Below are positions 31,494 through 43,705 of a DNA stretch of 64,000 nucleotides, piece by piece. The notes beneath the pieces are model-generated. The model was not told where the DNA came from, did not search any database, and saw only the letters and a list, made by a program, of their open reading frames with translations. Both the position numbers and the translations under genes were made by a program. This stretch comes from Aspidapion aeneum. Lineage: Eukaryota > Arthropoda > Insecta > Coleoptera > Brentidae. The stretch is from the NCBI GenBank assembly GCA_963576565.1, contig OY755039.1, positions 26,798,602 to 26,862,601 on the forward strand. Direction: 5' to 3'. Within the stretch, counting starts at the first letter, position 1. Each line of letters starts with the position of its first letter.

Positions 31494-32007
31494 ACATTTT
31501 TGTTTGAACAGAATAAGAATGTTATGAACAATTATTCATAACCTTTTTGTGAAATCGGAAATTGTTCGAAAATATTTTTTAGAACGGAAATTTGTCAAAA
31601 AACATTTTTTTTTAAATATTTTCTTAGAATAGCTCACCTATCCTGCTTTTGGGAGGTCGAAATCGGTGCTTTCCCAACCTTTGTCAATTGATCGCAAACG
31701 TAATCCCAACCTGTCCAGTGGGACCGGTTTGAATAAGTTTGCGATCAACTGACAAATGTTAGATTAACACCGATTTCTACCTCCCAAAACGAGGCACGGG
31801 GAGCTAATGTAAGGAAATCATTTTTGAAAAATGTCATTAAAAGTTTTCTTTTCTTAAAAAATGTTTTCGAATAGGTTTTCGTTCAAAAAAAATATTTTGG
31901 ACAAATTTGCGCTCGTACAAATTCTATGCGAACAAATTTCCGTTCAAAGAAAATGTTTTTAAAGAAATTTCCGTTCAAAAAAAGAGTTCAAAGAAACTTT
32001 GTGACCC
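31459..32007. mobile_element. fold-back element FB-3 (549 bp) with inner hairpin
   Basis: The outer ends GGGTCGCA and TGTGACCC flank inverted AAGTTTCTTTGAAC/GTTCAAAGAAACTT. Within it, 31630-31806 is a tighter hairpin from TAGCTCACCTATCCTGCTTT to GAGGCACGGGGAGCTA. Its arms share GGGAGGTCGAAATCGGTG and TGATCGCAAAC. Between outer and inner arms many TTTCCGTTC/GAACGGAAA words repeat. The inner hairpin may be a separate MITE inserted in the outer one. Confidence 0.65.
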
Positions 32008-32907
32008 GAATCAATCAATCAGTCAGTCAAATAAAATTTTATTGTCTAAATTTTAGGGAAACTATTCTCAAAGCAAAATTTTAGTGCAATTTTTTGTTCA
32101 ATTAACCTAATAACAACTAATAAATGAAATAACGACAACATAAGATTTAAAGGTAATACGGTCCTAGTGAATAAAAAAAAATTTAATATAAAAATATTGT
32201 ACATGGAAAACAATACTTAAGTATTAAAAGAAACGAACAAAAAGAAATGAAATCAAAAGTTTAAACAAAACAAAATTAAAGTATAAAGTTAGAAAAATTC
32301 AAAGAAAACTTAAAATTATTAACGTTAGAATTAAAGTTTCAATTAAAAACAGCAAAAACTGAATTCAATATAAAATCATTCCCGGATTAAAACAAAATAA
32401 AATTAAATAGCTAGGAATAAAGCTCTTGTAGGCTGTAGTATGCCTTGGGTATCAGGAACTTTCTTAGGTTAACACCTTAGAGTAATAATAATATAAAGAG
32501 AAGTAATCAACCGCGGCCCCGTGTAAATTTTCCCTATTCGTGGCGGTCATTCCTGAACACTTAGAATTTGCAGAATCCCCGGCGATGGCAACATAGCTGC
32601 GTCACTGGAATCATCTCGAAAAAACGACACTGGGCTAAATTTTCACAATATTTTCAGAAACATAGCACTACTTGTTTATTTTTACGTCCAACTAAGTTCT
32701 TTTTTACAAAAATAAAACTCAGCACACAGAAAAAAACACCAAAAATTCAATATACCGAGTCCGACGGCCAAGACAACACTGCATTTAATACAAACACATG
32801 TTACTGTCAGTGTCGACCTTAAAGCTTAGGAATATCTGGGCTAACCGTTCACGACTTGAGGACCCACCTAATTAAACTTGTTGCCATTATATAAGTGAAA
32901 AAATAAT
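32008..32907. other. no gene seen
   Basis: Very AT-rich, A-biased on the plus strand. A CACACAGAAAAAAACACC word near 32714 resembles the CACAGAAAAAAA element end. Confidence 0.4.
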
Positions 32908-32982
32908 CTTTTGTTTGAAACTCGTAGACAATGATTGAGTAGAAATAAAACTTTGGACTTCCATTGTCTTTATCTGAGGGTA
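32908..32982 (-). mobile_element. 3' end fragment of a Penelope-like element
   Basis: The reverse complement (AAGACAATGGAAGTCC through CATTGTCTACGAGTTTCAAA) matches the end of the Penelope-like copy at about 43640-43705 and the end of the fragment at 50618-50905. All three therefore share a 3' terminus. Only this untranslated tail is present here. Confidence 0.6.
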
Positions 32983-33945
32983 CGGCAGTGCCTCGCCAAG
33001 TTCGCGCTGCCGTACCATCTTTTCTTGAAACATTTCAGCCCATATTTGACCTATCTAAAACTCTACTCCAGAAAGAGCTACGAATCTCATACTTTGCACA
33101 GTCGTAGACCTTCATAGATTTTACAGCCCCTCCAAGTTTCATGGACTTCTATAAAGTAGTAAAGTAGTTACGAAATTTCAAAAAACGTCGCAATTGCCAC
33201 TCATTCACCAAAATTCTACTGTATTTCCAGATATGCTGCAGAGCTGAAATTTGGCAGACTGATAGAAATTATGACCAAACCCCTGGAAAAAATCAAAAAG
33301 CCCCAAAATTCTAATTTACTCCCCTCCCCTATACATGTAAAATTATTTAAAAGTAACATTACCCACTTTTAGAAATGCTAGAGAGCTGAGCTTTGGCAGC
33401 CTGATAGGAACTATGATAAAACTATAGGAAAAAACACCCCAAAATTAAAATTTACTTCCCTCCCATATAAATGTAAAGTTATGTAAAAGTAACACTGCTC
33501 ACTTCCAGAAACGCTAGAGAGCTGAGCTTTTTAAGACTGAAAGACACTATGATAAAACTATAGGAAAACATTTTAAAACATCAATATTTTAATTTACTTC
33601 CCTCTCCTATGAATGTAAATTTATATGAAAGTAACATTGCCCACTTCCAGAAACGCTGGAAGGCTGATAGAAACTATGATAAAACCATGGGGAAAAATTT
33701 AAAAACCCCAAAAATTTTCATTTACTCTCCTTCCCTATAAATGTCAAGTTATGTAAAAGTAACATTACCCACTTCCAAAAACGCTAGAGAGCTGAGCATT
33801 GGAAGACTGATAGAAACTATGATAAAACTATAGGAAAAAATTTAAAAACACGAAAATTTTAATTTACTTCCCTTCCCTATACATGTAAAGTTATGCAAAA
33901 GTAACATTGTCCACTTTCAGAATCGCTAGAGAGGACGTTTTTTGG
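32978..33945 (+). repeat. dispersed repeat F with a tandem array of 128-142-bp units
   Basis: Begins with a short hairpin, GGTACGGCAG with CTGCCGTACC. Next come a conserved lead-in (TCTTGAAACATTT, AGCCCATATTTGACCTATCT, CACAGTCGTAGACC) and about five tandem units. Each unit holds AGAAACGCTAGAGAGCTGAG, ACTATGATAAAACTATAGG, TTTACTTCCCTCCC and AAAAGTAACATT; starts are near 33229, 33371, 33507, 33649, 33777 and 33919. The lead-in and first unit recur at 52060-52436. It is non-coding. Confidence 0.75.
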
Positions 33946-33949
33946 CAGT

Positions 33950-34152
33950 TAAAAAGTTTAAAAAATGCTAACTTTTTAATGGAACGTCGCATCAATATGC
34001 GGTTTTCGGAATATAGTAGCGCACGTTTTTTGAAAAAAATTATGTTATAACCGAAAAGTTCGAAGGAGCTTTCATTTCGGAGATATTTACAAAAAACTGT
34101 TTTCAAGGTTGATATAACGTGGAGTGTGCTAATGGGCTAGGAAGGTATCAGA
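33950..34152 (-). mobile_element. MITE family B fragment
   Basis: Reverse-oriented half of family B, from AAAAAATGCTAACTTTTTAA through CGGAATATAGTAG and AAAACTGTTTTCAAGG to the terminal GTGTGCTAATGGGCTAGGAAGG. It directly abuts the tandem array of repeat F, so the array or the MITE inserted into the other. Confidence 0.7.
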
Positions 34153-37100
34153 TCCGTCATGGATCCATTTATTTAATTCCAAGACGCTTGTTTTCCTTAA
34201 GGTGTGGTTTCACACAGAAAAACTACAAAACTACTAAATACTTAGGGAAAATTAAAACAATCCTATAAAATTTTCGTTTGAATGGTTAATATTGCTTCAA
34301 CTCTCCAAACAGAAAAGCCGCATTTTAAAATAATAAAATAGAATATCCTTAATACCGGTTAAAACTGTTGGAACAATGACTAATTTAATTTTTTTAAGTT
34401 TAATCGTCCTCTACAATAGGAAAAAGGATTCCCTTTTTACCTGCGGTTACAGTCCAAGTAGCTCAAAACGAAACCCGGCCCTGCTAACACGAAATCCGTA
34501 ATATGATGTCATACACCTATTGCCACGTCCTGAAAAAATTGTGGGAAAAAGGGCCGTTCATAAATTATGTTGTCTAAATGAGTTTTTGTCGCAGATTGTA
34601 ATAAGAAATACACAGCATAAAACGACGCGACGCGGGCTAATAAGCGCATGACAAATTATCGCACGGTTTGAATAGCCTAACCAACTCAATGCACTATATA
34701 TTTTGGTAAGGTGAGAAGTTGAACCTTACTTATTATTTATAAAATTTTACAGAGGCAGAGGAGGCGGCATCAGCGGAAAAGCTACATTGTTTACCAACAA
34801 ATGAATGAATTACCGCCGAAACCGGGGCTACTACTTCTCTTTATATGTTATTACTCTGAGGTTAACATGAAATAGTTGATATTTTTCGCTGTTAAAATTC
34901 TAAATTTTACTAGTTCCATTGTTGGTACAGTGACTGACTTAATTATACCACAATAAACATGGATTACCGCAGCCAGAGAAGTACCCCATTGATCTGTTTC
35001 TCATGGAATAAAAAGGCAACAACTTAAAATTTAACCTTTACGATAAGTAAACAATTTGTTTTAAATTAGATAATGATAAGATTTTTGTGCTCCAAATTTT
35101 TGTTTTCTTATATAAATGTAACAGTATTTTTCGAGTATTTAAAATTGAATTAAAAATAAATGACAAAAAATCTTTTTGTTTTTCGCAACTTATTCAAACA
35201 TGAAATTTTTCGAGAAATTTTTCACCTTTAATCGGGATCGTCTTCAGGAAATTATTTTTCGCTACAGTGTAAATTGGGCCAGAGCGGTTTAAATATTAGA
35301 TAAAATAAAAATCTGTGAGATAAAGAAAATCTTTGCAGGAAAAGCAAAAAGCGACAACAAAAAAAGTAACCTCATTTTAAAAGAGCAAACATTTAAAAAT
35401 CGGAAACTTTTGACCCAAATTATAAATGGAAGAATCGTTAATTCAAAAAACACATCAGTGGTTAAGAAAAGTAAAAATAAGTGTACTTTTTATCTCAAGG
35501 GTTTGTATTAAGTGCTCCAAAATGTTAAGTTGGCCGTTTTTAAATTTTTATCCCATTGATTTTAATTTCAAGTATAAAAAAATGTCATAGGCCAGTCATT
35601 AAAGCGAAAAAAAACCTCCAGCTTGCAAAAAGTGGTATAGTCGAAATTTTGTCATATGTGGTTCACATTGGAGTTCTTAAATATTTTTGAGTTTTCGACA
35701 TTGTGGGGGCCGGCTCCCTCCGCACTCTTGGATTTAGTGTGCACATAAGTGTTTTTTTTTAATCAGAAAAAATAAGTTTTGTTATCATGTATTTTACTAA
35801 TTTTTTTAAAAACCAAGCTTTACCGGAAAAAACGTTTTACTTTGTGTTATAGGCAACTAAATTTTCTTTCGCACCATGTATATAGTTATAATATTTAGGA
35901 AACCGTTAATATACCAGGGGCGTTCAAAAACTGTATTAAAAACAAACTAGTAAATATGCGTATATATAAGTGTTCCCCAATAACAAAAACCCACTTGATA
36001 AAAATAGTTTTAAAGATAATTTTATTTTTAACAAAATAGAGGTTAACAAGATTTTTTGAAGCATAGTTTTTAAAAAAATTAAAATAAATAAAATTTTTAA
36101 TAAAATAACCTTAATATGCGGACGCCCATGTAGTGTCAATAATAGCTTTAACACAACTTTGTGACCCGTTTGAAAGACCATTTTTCTTTCTCTTAAAAAG
36201 ATATTTTAACATTTTTTCCTAAATTGCTTAGTTTATTTGAAAACTTAATAAAACCCAAAAAAACATTTTTTTTTTCGCGTTCCTAAAAAAACCCCAATCT
36301 ACGGATGCCAATTAATTGCTAACCATGGATTTGACCCTTCTCGGTGATACATAGTTTAAAAGATAATTTAATTTAAATTTAAATGACATAAAACTGAATA
36401 ATTTCGGTTTATTTGGCATATACTATGGAAATACATAGAAAACGGGTGTATTGCGAACACTTTAGGGTTCGTATCTCAGCAAGGGTACGACAGCACTCAG
36501 TGATGTCTCGTTTTATAGGCTATTGGTTAGTCTTCATTTTAAGTTATTTCAAAATTTTCTTAAGCAGTTTCGAAGTGAAAGGCCATTAAATAAATTTTTT
36601 TGTCAAAATCAAAAATGGCGGCGAAATGTTTAAAAAAATAATTCGTCTGACAAAAAAACGTACAACAGCGTTTTTGAAGGAAATGTTATTATATTCAGCT
36701 TTTGTTTAAAAAAAAGGTTCTAAAACGTACAGTGCCAACTAATTAAAAAAAAACCCAAGGGAGCCCCCCCCCCCCCCCAAGGTCGAAAACTCAAATTTGT
36801 TTGTCAACAACATATGTCACAATCGCGACTACACCGCCTTTTGCATGCTAAAATTCTATATTGACTGGACTAATAATTAAGCGTCAAAAGACAGAATAAA
36901 AAATCTAAACTGCAAAAATTTTCAGTCTATCAGCAAGGGTTCTTAACCTCATAATTAAACCAACCTGCTTCTATTTAAAACAATTAACCCCTATGTTAGA
37001 ATTAAAATTAAAAATTCGCATTCGCAATGAAAATTCCTCGCGCGCCTTTGTAGTTATTCATGAGCGCCGGGAGAAAGACTTAAAAAGAGGGTACTTGCAC

Positions 37101-38249
37101 CAGTATTTAAAAATATAAACTTAAAGGCATCTAGCAAAAAATATCCACAAGAGGCAACAAATGTCTCTAAAAAGAATTCATTATGCAAAACAAATATTAT
37201 GTGACGTGCAGCTTCATTACACCGAGAAAAATTGTGTTTAACCGTGCTTGATCCTGCTGTTTCAGTTTTGTGTTTTACATTATTTCTAATTTTTTAATTA
37301 AGGTACAGTCGGGAACTAAATAAATGGCCGCTGCCGTTTTCAGGAGAGCTTAGGATTCTCATCCGAATTAAATAGAATTTTGATATGAGAGTAATAATAT
37401 TTTTTATTACTCTAAGGATATTACCCAACTGCTGATTCTGGGCTGTGAACGATGTGATCACATCGTGCGATCAGATGGACTTTGGCCAATCAGAAAGCTT
37501 TGAATCATCTCTGAGTCGTCACGTGTTATGCGAAAAAACCTCCATTATGTAGACTTGCGGACTGCCCGCAAATTGTTCAACTGCTTTTGGGTAGTAAAAG
37601 ATTTTTCGCTAAAAACGGGTGAAAATGTACAAGATTCACTTCGCGGGACTATTTCCGTGCGTCTTATTGAAATTTCACGAGACGTGGCATTTGACACCAT
37701 GTTCACTTCCCATGACAATGAGAATCTTAGAGTAATAAACTGTTTATACTTTTTTCAATAATGCTAGTACTTTTTTAAAGAGTGCCAGTCACGATACTGC
37801 ATCCCAGCCCCCCTAATTGCTCCACTGAAACAGAGGCAATTAGAGAATTGAAAGGCAGCTATTAAAGATATTACAAACTCTTCTATCTATAATAATAAAA
37901 TTATATTGAAAGGGATCAAATAAACACTTTCAGGTTCAATAATGTTCTCTGAAAGTTACCATTCCACCTCCAGCATTTTTAAATTTTTTTTAAACCAATG
38001 CCCCCAACTGCATTACTTATAAAACACCCTTAAAATGTAACGTACCTTTCAAAAACCTTCAAAAGACACTCATACCCGCACATGTCCTAAATAAAACCTG
38101 AAACACAAATGACTTTAGTGGAGAAGACGTTGAATTTTGTCTTTGTAACAACGATTTCGTTTATCAGCAGCAAAATTGTCCCGTGCACACTGCTAATGTT
38201 GTTCGCCAGTGTTTTCAAAGCAATAATATTGAGACTCTTCTTTGGCTAT
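34153..38249. other. long stretch without a recognised gene
   Basis: The open frames at 35936-36181 and 37528-37761 have no known motif. CAGGGGCGTTCAAAAACTG at 35919 and GCGGACGCCCATG near 36118 could be the ends of a roughly 215-bp hAT-like MITE, though flanks do not match. A 14-bp palindrome, GATGTGATCACATC, lies near 37452. A GGGCCGTTCATAAATTATG word at 34553 resembles ends of small Tc1-type repeats. C-rich run at 36765-36778. Confidence 0.35.
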
Positions 38250-38715
38250 CCAATAGCCCTAATATCAGGCCAAGTTATTATTTCCCAAGTATGTGACAGG
38301 ATACAGCAAGTCCCGTAGGGGCTGGCTGCTCCGTAGAACACGAAGAGAGGTGAGAGCCATAGTGGGAGTCCTAACCGGAAACTGCGTCCTACAAGAACGA
38401 AGATGAGGGTGAAGGAGGATGCGACGTGCGAGCGATGTTTGGGCGAAGACATGACCTCGGTGCATTTCCTCTCATCATGTAAAGCATAGAAGGAGGCAAG
38501 AAGAGAGGTATTTAAAGAGGAAGCCTTTGAGACGGTGGACCTTCTGAATCTAAGGTGGCCCGATATTCTGGCCTTTATACAGAAGACGGGCAGATTCCTT
38601 AGCGAAGGAAGGACGCAGTAGGGGGGATACACGGGGGTTGGCGAAAAGGGCGCTTTATGAGCCTAGTCGCCAGGCCAAGAGCCTACCCCACTCTACTACT
38701 ACAACTACCATCATT
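38250..38715 (+). pseudogene. LINE 3' fragment with RNase H-like C-terminus
   Basis: One frame reads YQAKLLFPKY near 38265, then STRREVRAIVGVLTGNCVLQ ending near 38393. After a frameshift another reads ATCERCLGEDMTSVHFLSSC, then LLNLRWPDILAFIQKTGRF to about 38595. GVLTGN and the Cys-X2-Cys...His...Cys block are the characteristic end of the RNase H/C-terminal region in Jockey- and R1-type LINEs. The 3' tail ends in an ACTACTACAACTACC simple repeat near 38690-38710, as LINE 3' ends often do. Stops, frameshifts and 5' truncation make it dead. The two ORFs on the minus strand here are antisense shadows. Confidence 0.75.
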
Positions 38716-39678
38716 TACCAGAGAAACTGGAAACTACAAAGTGCTGAAAAGTTAAGCTACGCAATTTATCGTGCATTCAAGGTGCTCTCAGAAGATAAAA
38801 AATATTTTAGAAAGTTAAGTTTTTCAATGCCCAGACATTTGCAGAGTGTTATTAAAAATAATGGGCCCCACTAATTACTAAATTATTTTATTGTGTTTTA
38901 ATTTGCAGTTTTAAGTAATATTTAGGCCTTAGTTGTTTTTGTCCGAATTCGCACTCCGAATCCGTTGATAATTACGCTTTTGCAATAAAGTTTTTAATAA
39001 AATTTATTTATTTGCTGTTTGGTATTATTACTAAATGAATGCGTTTCGTGTCTTTTAGCGGAATTTAAATTTTTGTTTTGATCCCAATAACATAATGTCG
39101 CATCATACCGAATTAAAACTCTCAGAGATTTTAAGCTGTCGCTCGACCCCCGGTATATATATTTGTTGGTAGCGTGTATGAGAATACACTAACAATACGC
39201 CAAAAATGTTGATGTAGTTAAAAAAAAGCGTGTATGCGTTTTTTATGAAAGCAACAGTACCTCCCTGAAAATAATCCTTGTAGCGTTCATGGTTAAACTG
39301 TTAAGCCAGGCGCTCATTCCGACGCTTATTTTACATTTGCATCACGAAAAAATGCTAAACACTGTGCCAAAATGTAAAGCAATAGCGATTTACCTAAATT
39401 CTTTTGGTCGTTGACATTGGAATTTTTTACCTTTTATTGCAAAAGAAAATTGCTTTTTTTGCAATTAGGTACGTTCGTGTGGTGTGTGATTTTTACATTC
39501 CTACGCTTTTGGTATGATATGTCATGATTGATGATGATTGTTTTGATTTGATTTATATAAGGACATATTGATTTTTTCTAATTATATAAATATAATTTGT
39601 TTGAAAAAAGATTGTCGTAATAGAATGAATTTTTAGTGATTTAGCGCCTATTCTCGACCTCCTTTCATCGTCAATACC
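38716..39678. other. no gene seen
   Basis: AT-rich spacer with no supported feature. Confidence 0.4.
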
Positions 39679-39822
39679 ACGAAGTGGCGTACCTGATTTT
39701 TAACTATTTTACAGGAGAACGTTAAAAAAAATATTTATTTGCACATAGCAGCTTTGACAGCGGTCAAAATATGGTAAAGGCTTCTATACTACTTGGAATT
39801 TGGTTACGCCCCTTCGTGGATT
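39679..39822. mobile_element. possible short hAT-like MITE
   Basis: CCACGAAGTGGCGTACC on the left is mirrored by GGTTACGCCCCTTCGTGG on the right, about 140 bp apart. The GTGGCGTA word is typical of CAGTGGCGTA elements. No target duplication is visible. Confidence 0.4.
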
Positions 39823-40488
39823 TGTGGAGCGACTTTTTTTTGTATGTTAGTGGGCTAATGAAACCGAAACCTCTTGATTGCTGGCACGTTATTGTGAATC
39901 GCGTTCGTAGGTAATCGAACAGACTGCTTATTTCAGGGCTAAAGGGCGCGAACTGAATTCTTGCGTTGGAGTTGTATGCATTGTCCGCCCGCTATGTTTT
40001 ACATAATGAGAAAAGCAATTATTTTATCTGGCGCGTAGAGCGCAAGGAGCCGGCGGATCAAATCAATTCTTATTCGTTTTCTACGCGTACAACAAAGATA
40101 ACTGCTCACATGGTTTTCTTTTCTTTTACACCCTTTTATTAAATACAAATAGGTATAAAAATAACATAGGATGCAGCTTTTCTAGTAGACACAGTCTTAC
40201 CGCTCCTGCAGGACTAGCGGTAATTACGTCAAATTTTAATAGTGAACTATTAACAATTTATTATGTCTGATTTCTAAAGAGAAGCAATGCTTCCCTGCTC
40301 ATTTGATAAAAGCAAAATAAGAATTGTTTTGATTTTCGACTTTGACTATGATTAGTATATTTTTTTCTATATTTCACTGGAAGATAAATGATTTATCTTT
40401 AAATGGTATATCTCTGAAACTATAAATAGCACATTTGCAACATAAATATATCCGATATACCGCCATTTAACTAGCATGTAATAGTGTT
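39823..40488. other. no gene seen
   Basis: Nothing supported. The 39890-40090 part is somewhat richer in GC than its neighbours. Confidence 0.35.
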
Positions 40489-40587
40489 GCCGCTTTGGTC
40501 GCTAAGAAAAAGGTCTATTTTTACCTATTTACTATGAGCCGTTTTGGTCGCTAAGAAAAAGGTCTATTTTTTACCTATTTAGTATTA
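40489..40587. repeat. 49-50-bp tandem duplication
   Basis: Two adjacent units starting at 40489 and 40538 share GCCGCTTTGGTCGCTAAGAA (one change) and TTTTTACCTATTTA. They differ at few positions and by one T. Confidence 0.8.
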
Positions 40588-40604
40588 GCGATCACCAGGA
40601 TTAT

Positions 40605-40735
40605 AAGCGGTGGTGTACCTTAGAGAACAGTACTCGATCCTTTTTTTTTTCAACATTTACATACATGATCTCTATAAATAAGATAGCAGGGCAGAGTTAA
40701 CAATTTTTGCTGATGAACACCGAGGCGTAATATAA
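40605..40735 (+). pseudogene. LINE reverse transcriptase scrap
   Basis: A stretch of about 40 codons with two stops reads like the palm of a Jockey-type reverse transcriptase. It begins GGVP, then RTVLDPFFFNIYIHDLY, then AELTIFADEH where an intact enzyme has F/YADD. The second catalytic aspartate is replaced by Glu. The following sequence does not continue the domain recognisably. Confidence 0.55.
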
Positions 40736-41148
40736 TGCAAAATCAGAGGGGAAACGTTACAGAATGTTCCACTTCAATTATCGCTTCCAGGAATCCAGGA
40801 ATTGCAAGTACGAGAAATAAGGTATACAATTCAAAAGTAAATAAAAAGAATAGTTGGTCCCTACATCAATACAACGTTTTCACTGGGCAACTTTTTATTG
40901 AATGCCCGCTGTTTGTTTTCTCTACCTTGCACACTTTGATCTTTTGATTAAGGAAGTGAATTGAAACACCTTTTATGATTTGATCACAAAGGCGTTCCCA
41001 AACTATTGCTTAAACTACAATTTCTAGGAATAAATTTAAAAATAAACTGTCCATTCCTTTTACTAGCTACACAAATGGTTTCCCAGACGACTGTTTGCTA
41101 CTTAGAATATTAAAATAAAAACATGATCCATGAAGGGTCTGGTACCTT

Positions 41149-41617
41149 CCTGGCCCTTTAGCACACTTTAAGTAAACTCCACGCTATATCAGCCTTAAAG
41201 ACAGTTTTTTGTAAATATAGAAATGAAAGCTTCTATAAAGCTTTTCGTAATAACACACATTGTTGACAAAAATATATTCTACTATATTCCGAAAACGCCA
41301 GATTTATACGATGCTCCGTTAAAAAGTTAGCATATTTTCAATTCTTAAACTGTCATTAGCAATAATAGATTTTCACCAAAATATAATCGGCACGTCGAAC
41401 ACTATTTTACCTAAAAAGTTTATAAAAATCGGTTTAGGGGTCGTGTTACGGACAGATATACACACACACAAATACAGACAGACGTCACGACAATGTTACT
41501 AAAATAGGTCAAAATACACCCAAATAACATATTTTCAGCGTTATCTCAAAAAAATGTTTTTCATCGAAAGCAATACCCTTTCTATCCATTGCGGCCGGCG
41601 CGGGCTAGAAACATAAA
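41149..41617 (+). mobile_element. MITE family B copy (near full length)
   Basis: Starts TACCTTCCTGGCCCTTTAGC and ends GCGGGCTAGAAACATAAA, so the ends are inverted versions of CTTCCTAGCCC. Family blocks present include ATATCAGCC, CTACTATATTCCG, CGATGCTCCGTTAAAAAGTT, AAATCGGTTTAGG, GTGTTACGGACAGA, GTTACTAAAATAGGTCAAAA and TTTCTATCCATTGC. Confidence 0.8.
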
Positions 41618-42244
41618 AATGCAGGAAATATTAATATTTGAAAATCTATGTAGTCAGTTTTCTAAAATGGGACCATCACGTACAGATTGTAACGAAAAAA
41701 TAAGTTCCGTTCTTCCTCTTTTTCGATTTCATTGTCAAAATCATAATTAAAATTTAAATTTTATTTTTGCAACTAAAAAATACGCAGGGTTGTTGAACGC
41801 TTTATTGGATAAAAAAGGATTAACCAAAAACCTCGGAAATCTCCTCAATTTGCAAATATTTTTCCGTCATTTACATTTTACAAGGAAATTACAGCCAAAA
41901 CGAAATTCCAATGTAATTTGCGACATATAAACCGTCATAATCGTAACAGCGCTGGCTCGTAAGCGCATTATTATGGCTTTGCATTGTTGTTCTGTTCTTT
42001 CCACTGACTTTTGCTTAAATCGGAAAATATTCCTATTTTCCATTTATGGTTTTCCTCTTCCACTAAAGAATAGACTACAGTCAAATCATTTCAAATATAT
42101 AGATTAGACAAGCATTCAAAATTTTGTATAAATATTGTAGTTTTTTTTTACCTCAGAAAACATACGGCCAATACAAAACCAAGACGATCAGAAGAAACAT
42201 ATTGTAAAAAGTTAGGTTAGGTTTGGTTACATATTGAGTAAAAA
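41618..42244. other. no gene seen
   Basis: AT-rich spacer with no supported feature. Confidence 0.4.
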
Positions 42245-43705
42245 TAGTTTAGTTTTTCTGGGTTTCTTTGTCAAATAAACCAATATTTTTGGTAGTCCAT
42301 AAAAGATCCACAAGAAGGATATACCACTGCAACCAATTACCAGTTCCAGGGACTCTCCGACCAGCACTTTGTCGAGGTTTTTGTTGGATATAAATCAAAC
42401 ATTCAAGAGTCCAAATCTTTGGTTTTGACCAATGAAGCTCGGAACATGTTGTCAAGATTTTAACGTGCCAATAAATGAATCACTCAGTATCATCAAAAAC
42501 AAATTACAAACTGATGATACACTTCACGAGAGAACAACGCTATCGGTGGATGGATCTGTTGGAGCTCTGTTTTCGTAACTCTTACTTTCAACTAAAAAAT
42601 AAGTTTTACGCCCAAAATGACTTGCATGGACTTCCAATAGATTCCTCACTTTCGTCAGTGGTAGCAAATATGTTTATGGAGAGATTCGAACACCATGCGA
42701 TCAACACAGCAAGTGCCAAGCCAAAACTATGGCTACGATATACGGATGACACATGTATTATATAGCCGGAAAATGATTACCAACTGCAGAATTTTCTTGG
42801 ACATCTTAACAGTATTCGACCAAGAATTAAATGCACAATGGAAATTGAAAAAGATTCTTGGATGTTCTTGTCAAACGAATGGACAGAAACATTCAAACCA
42901 CAGTATATAGGGAACCTACACACATCGGATAGTATCGAAATTTTAAGTCTAGTCATTCTGTTGCTACAAAACAAGGAGTTATAAGAAGCTTATACTTAAG
43001 AGCCGTATATATTATTAGCAATATTGAAGAATTAACGACAGAAATCTACAACTAAAAAGGACTTAAAACAGAATGGTTATTACAAAAAATTAATAAACTC
43101 AACGATCTTTGAAATTAAAAACAAACCAAATATAGCAAATTCTAATAATAATCTGTTGGGTGTTATTAACGTTTCGTATGTTCAAGGAATTTCAGAAAAC
43201 ATTAGAGGAATAGCCAGACACTATAATATTAAAATAGTATTTCCATCGGGAGATACGATACGGAGTTTCGTAACTAAAACAAAACCAGAGAATACCTCAA
43301 ATAATAATGGATGCATTTACCAAATTCCGTCTAGTGTGGTTAGAGTAAATGAACATCTAAAAAGTACCCAAATGAGGAATATTAAAATATCCGGCTTAGC
43401 GGATCATGCATGGTCAAACGATCACAGAATTCAATGGTCTGAAGCTAAAGTTTTGCATAAGGGGTCGCATTGGGCGAAAACTAAAATTTATTGAAGCTGC
43501 ATTAACAATGCAAAATAAAAAAGCTTTCAGTTAACCAAGCACTGTACCATCGAAGAAATATTTTCTCTGCCTGTACACTGGATTGTTTAGTTTACACTTG
43601 AAAATGGTTAGAGGTATTTGCTAACCGAAATGTCTTTAAAATAAATAAAGACAATGGAAGTTCGAAATTTTGTTTCAATCATTGTCTACGAGTTTCAAAC
43701 AAAGT
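42245..43705 (+). pseudogene. Penelope-like element, reverse transcriptase with truncated GIY-YIG
   Basis: Penelope-like reverse transcriptase pieces occur in order but in shifting frames. They are KKDIPLQPITSSRDSPTSTL (near 42320), LSRFLLDI, then LELCFRNSYFQLKNKFYAQN with GLPIDSSLSSVVANMFMERF, and the catalytic LRYTDDTCII near 42745 (YTDD replacing YVDD). The ISENIRGIARHYNIKIVFP segment follows. The GIY-YIG endonuclease keeps GCIYQIPS, then jumps to VRVNEHLKSTQ and LADHAWSNDHRIQWSEAKVL. The central Cys/YIG part with the catalytic Arg is missing. The shared 3' tail ends near 43705. Such elements insert using both domains; this copy is dead. Confidence 0.85.

Noticed and set aside
36760..36778. 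C-run as a structural or regulatory signal
   Set aside because: A single homopolymer with no partner; length is unreliable in assemblies.
38246..38632. 128-codon minus-strand frame
   Set aside because: It is antisense to the LINE RNase H-like fragment, whose plus-strand motifs are recognisable.
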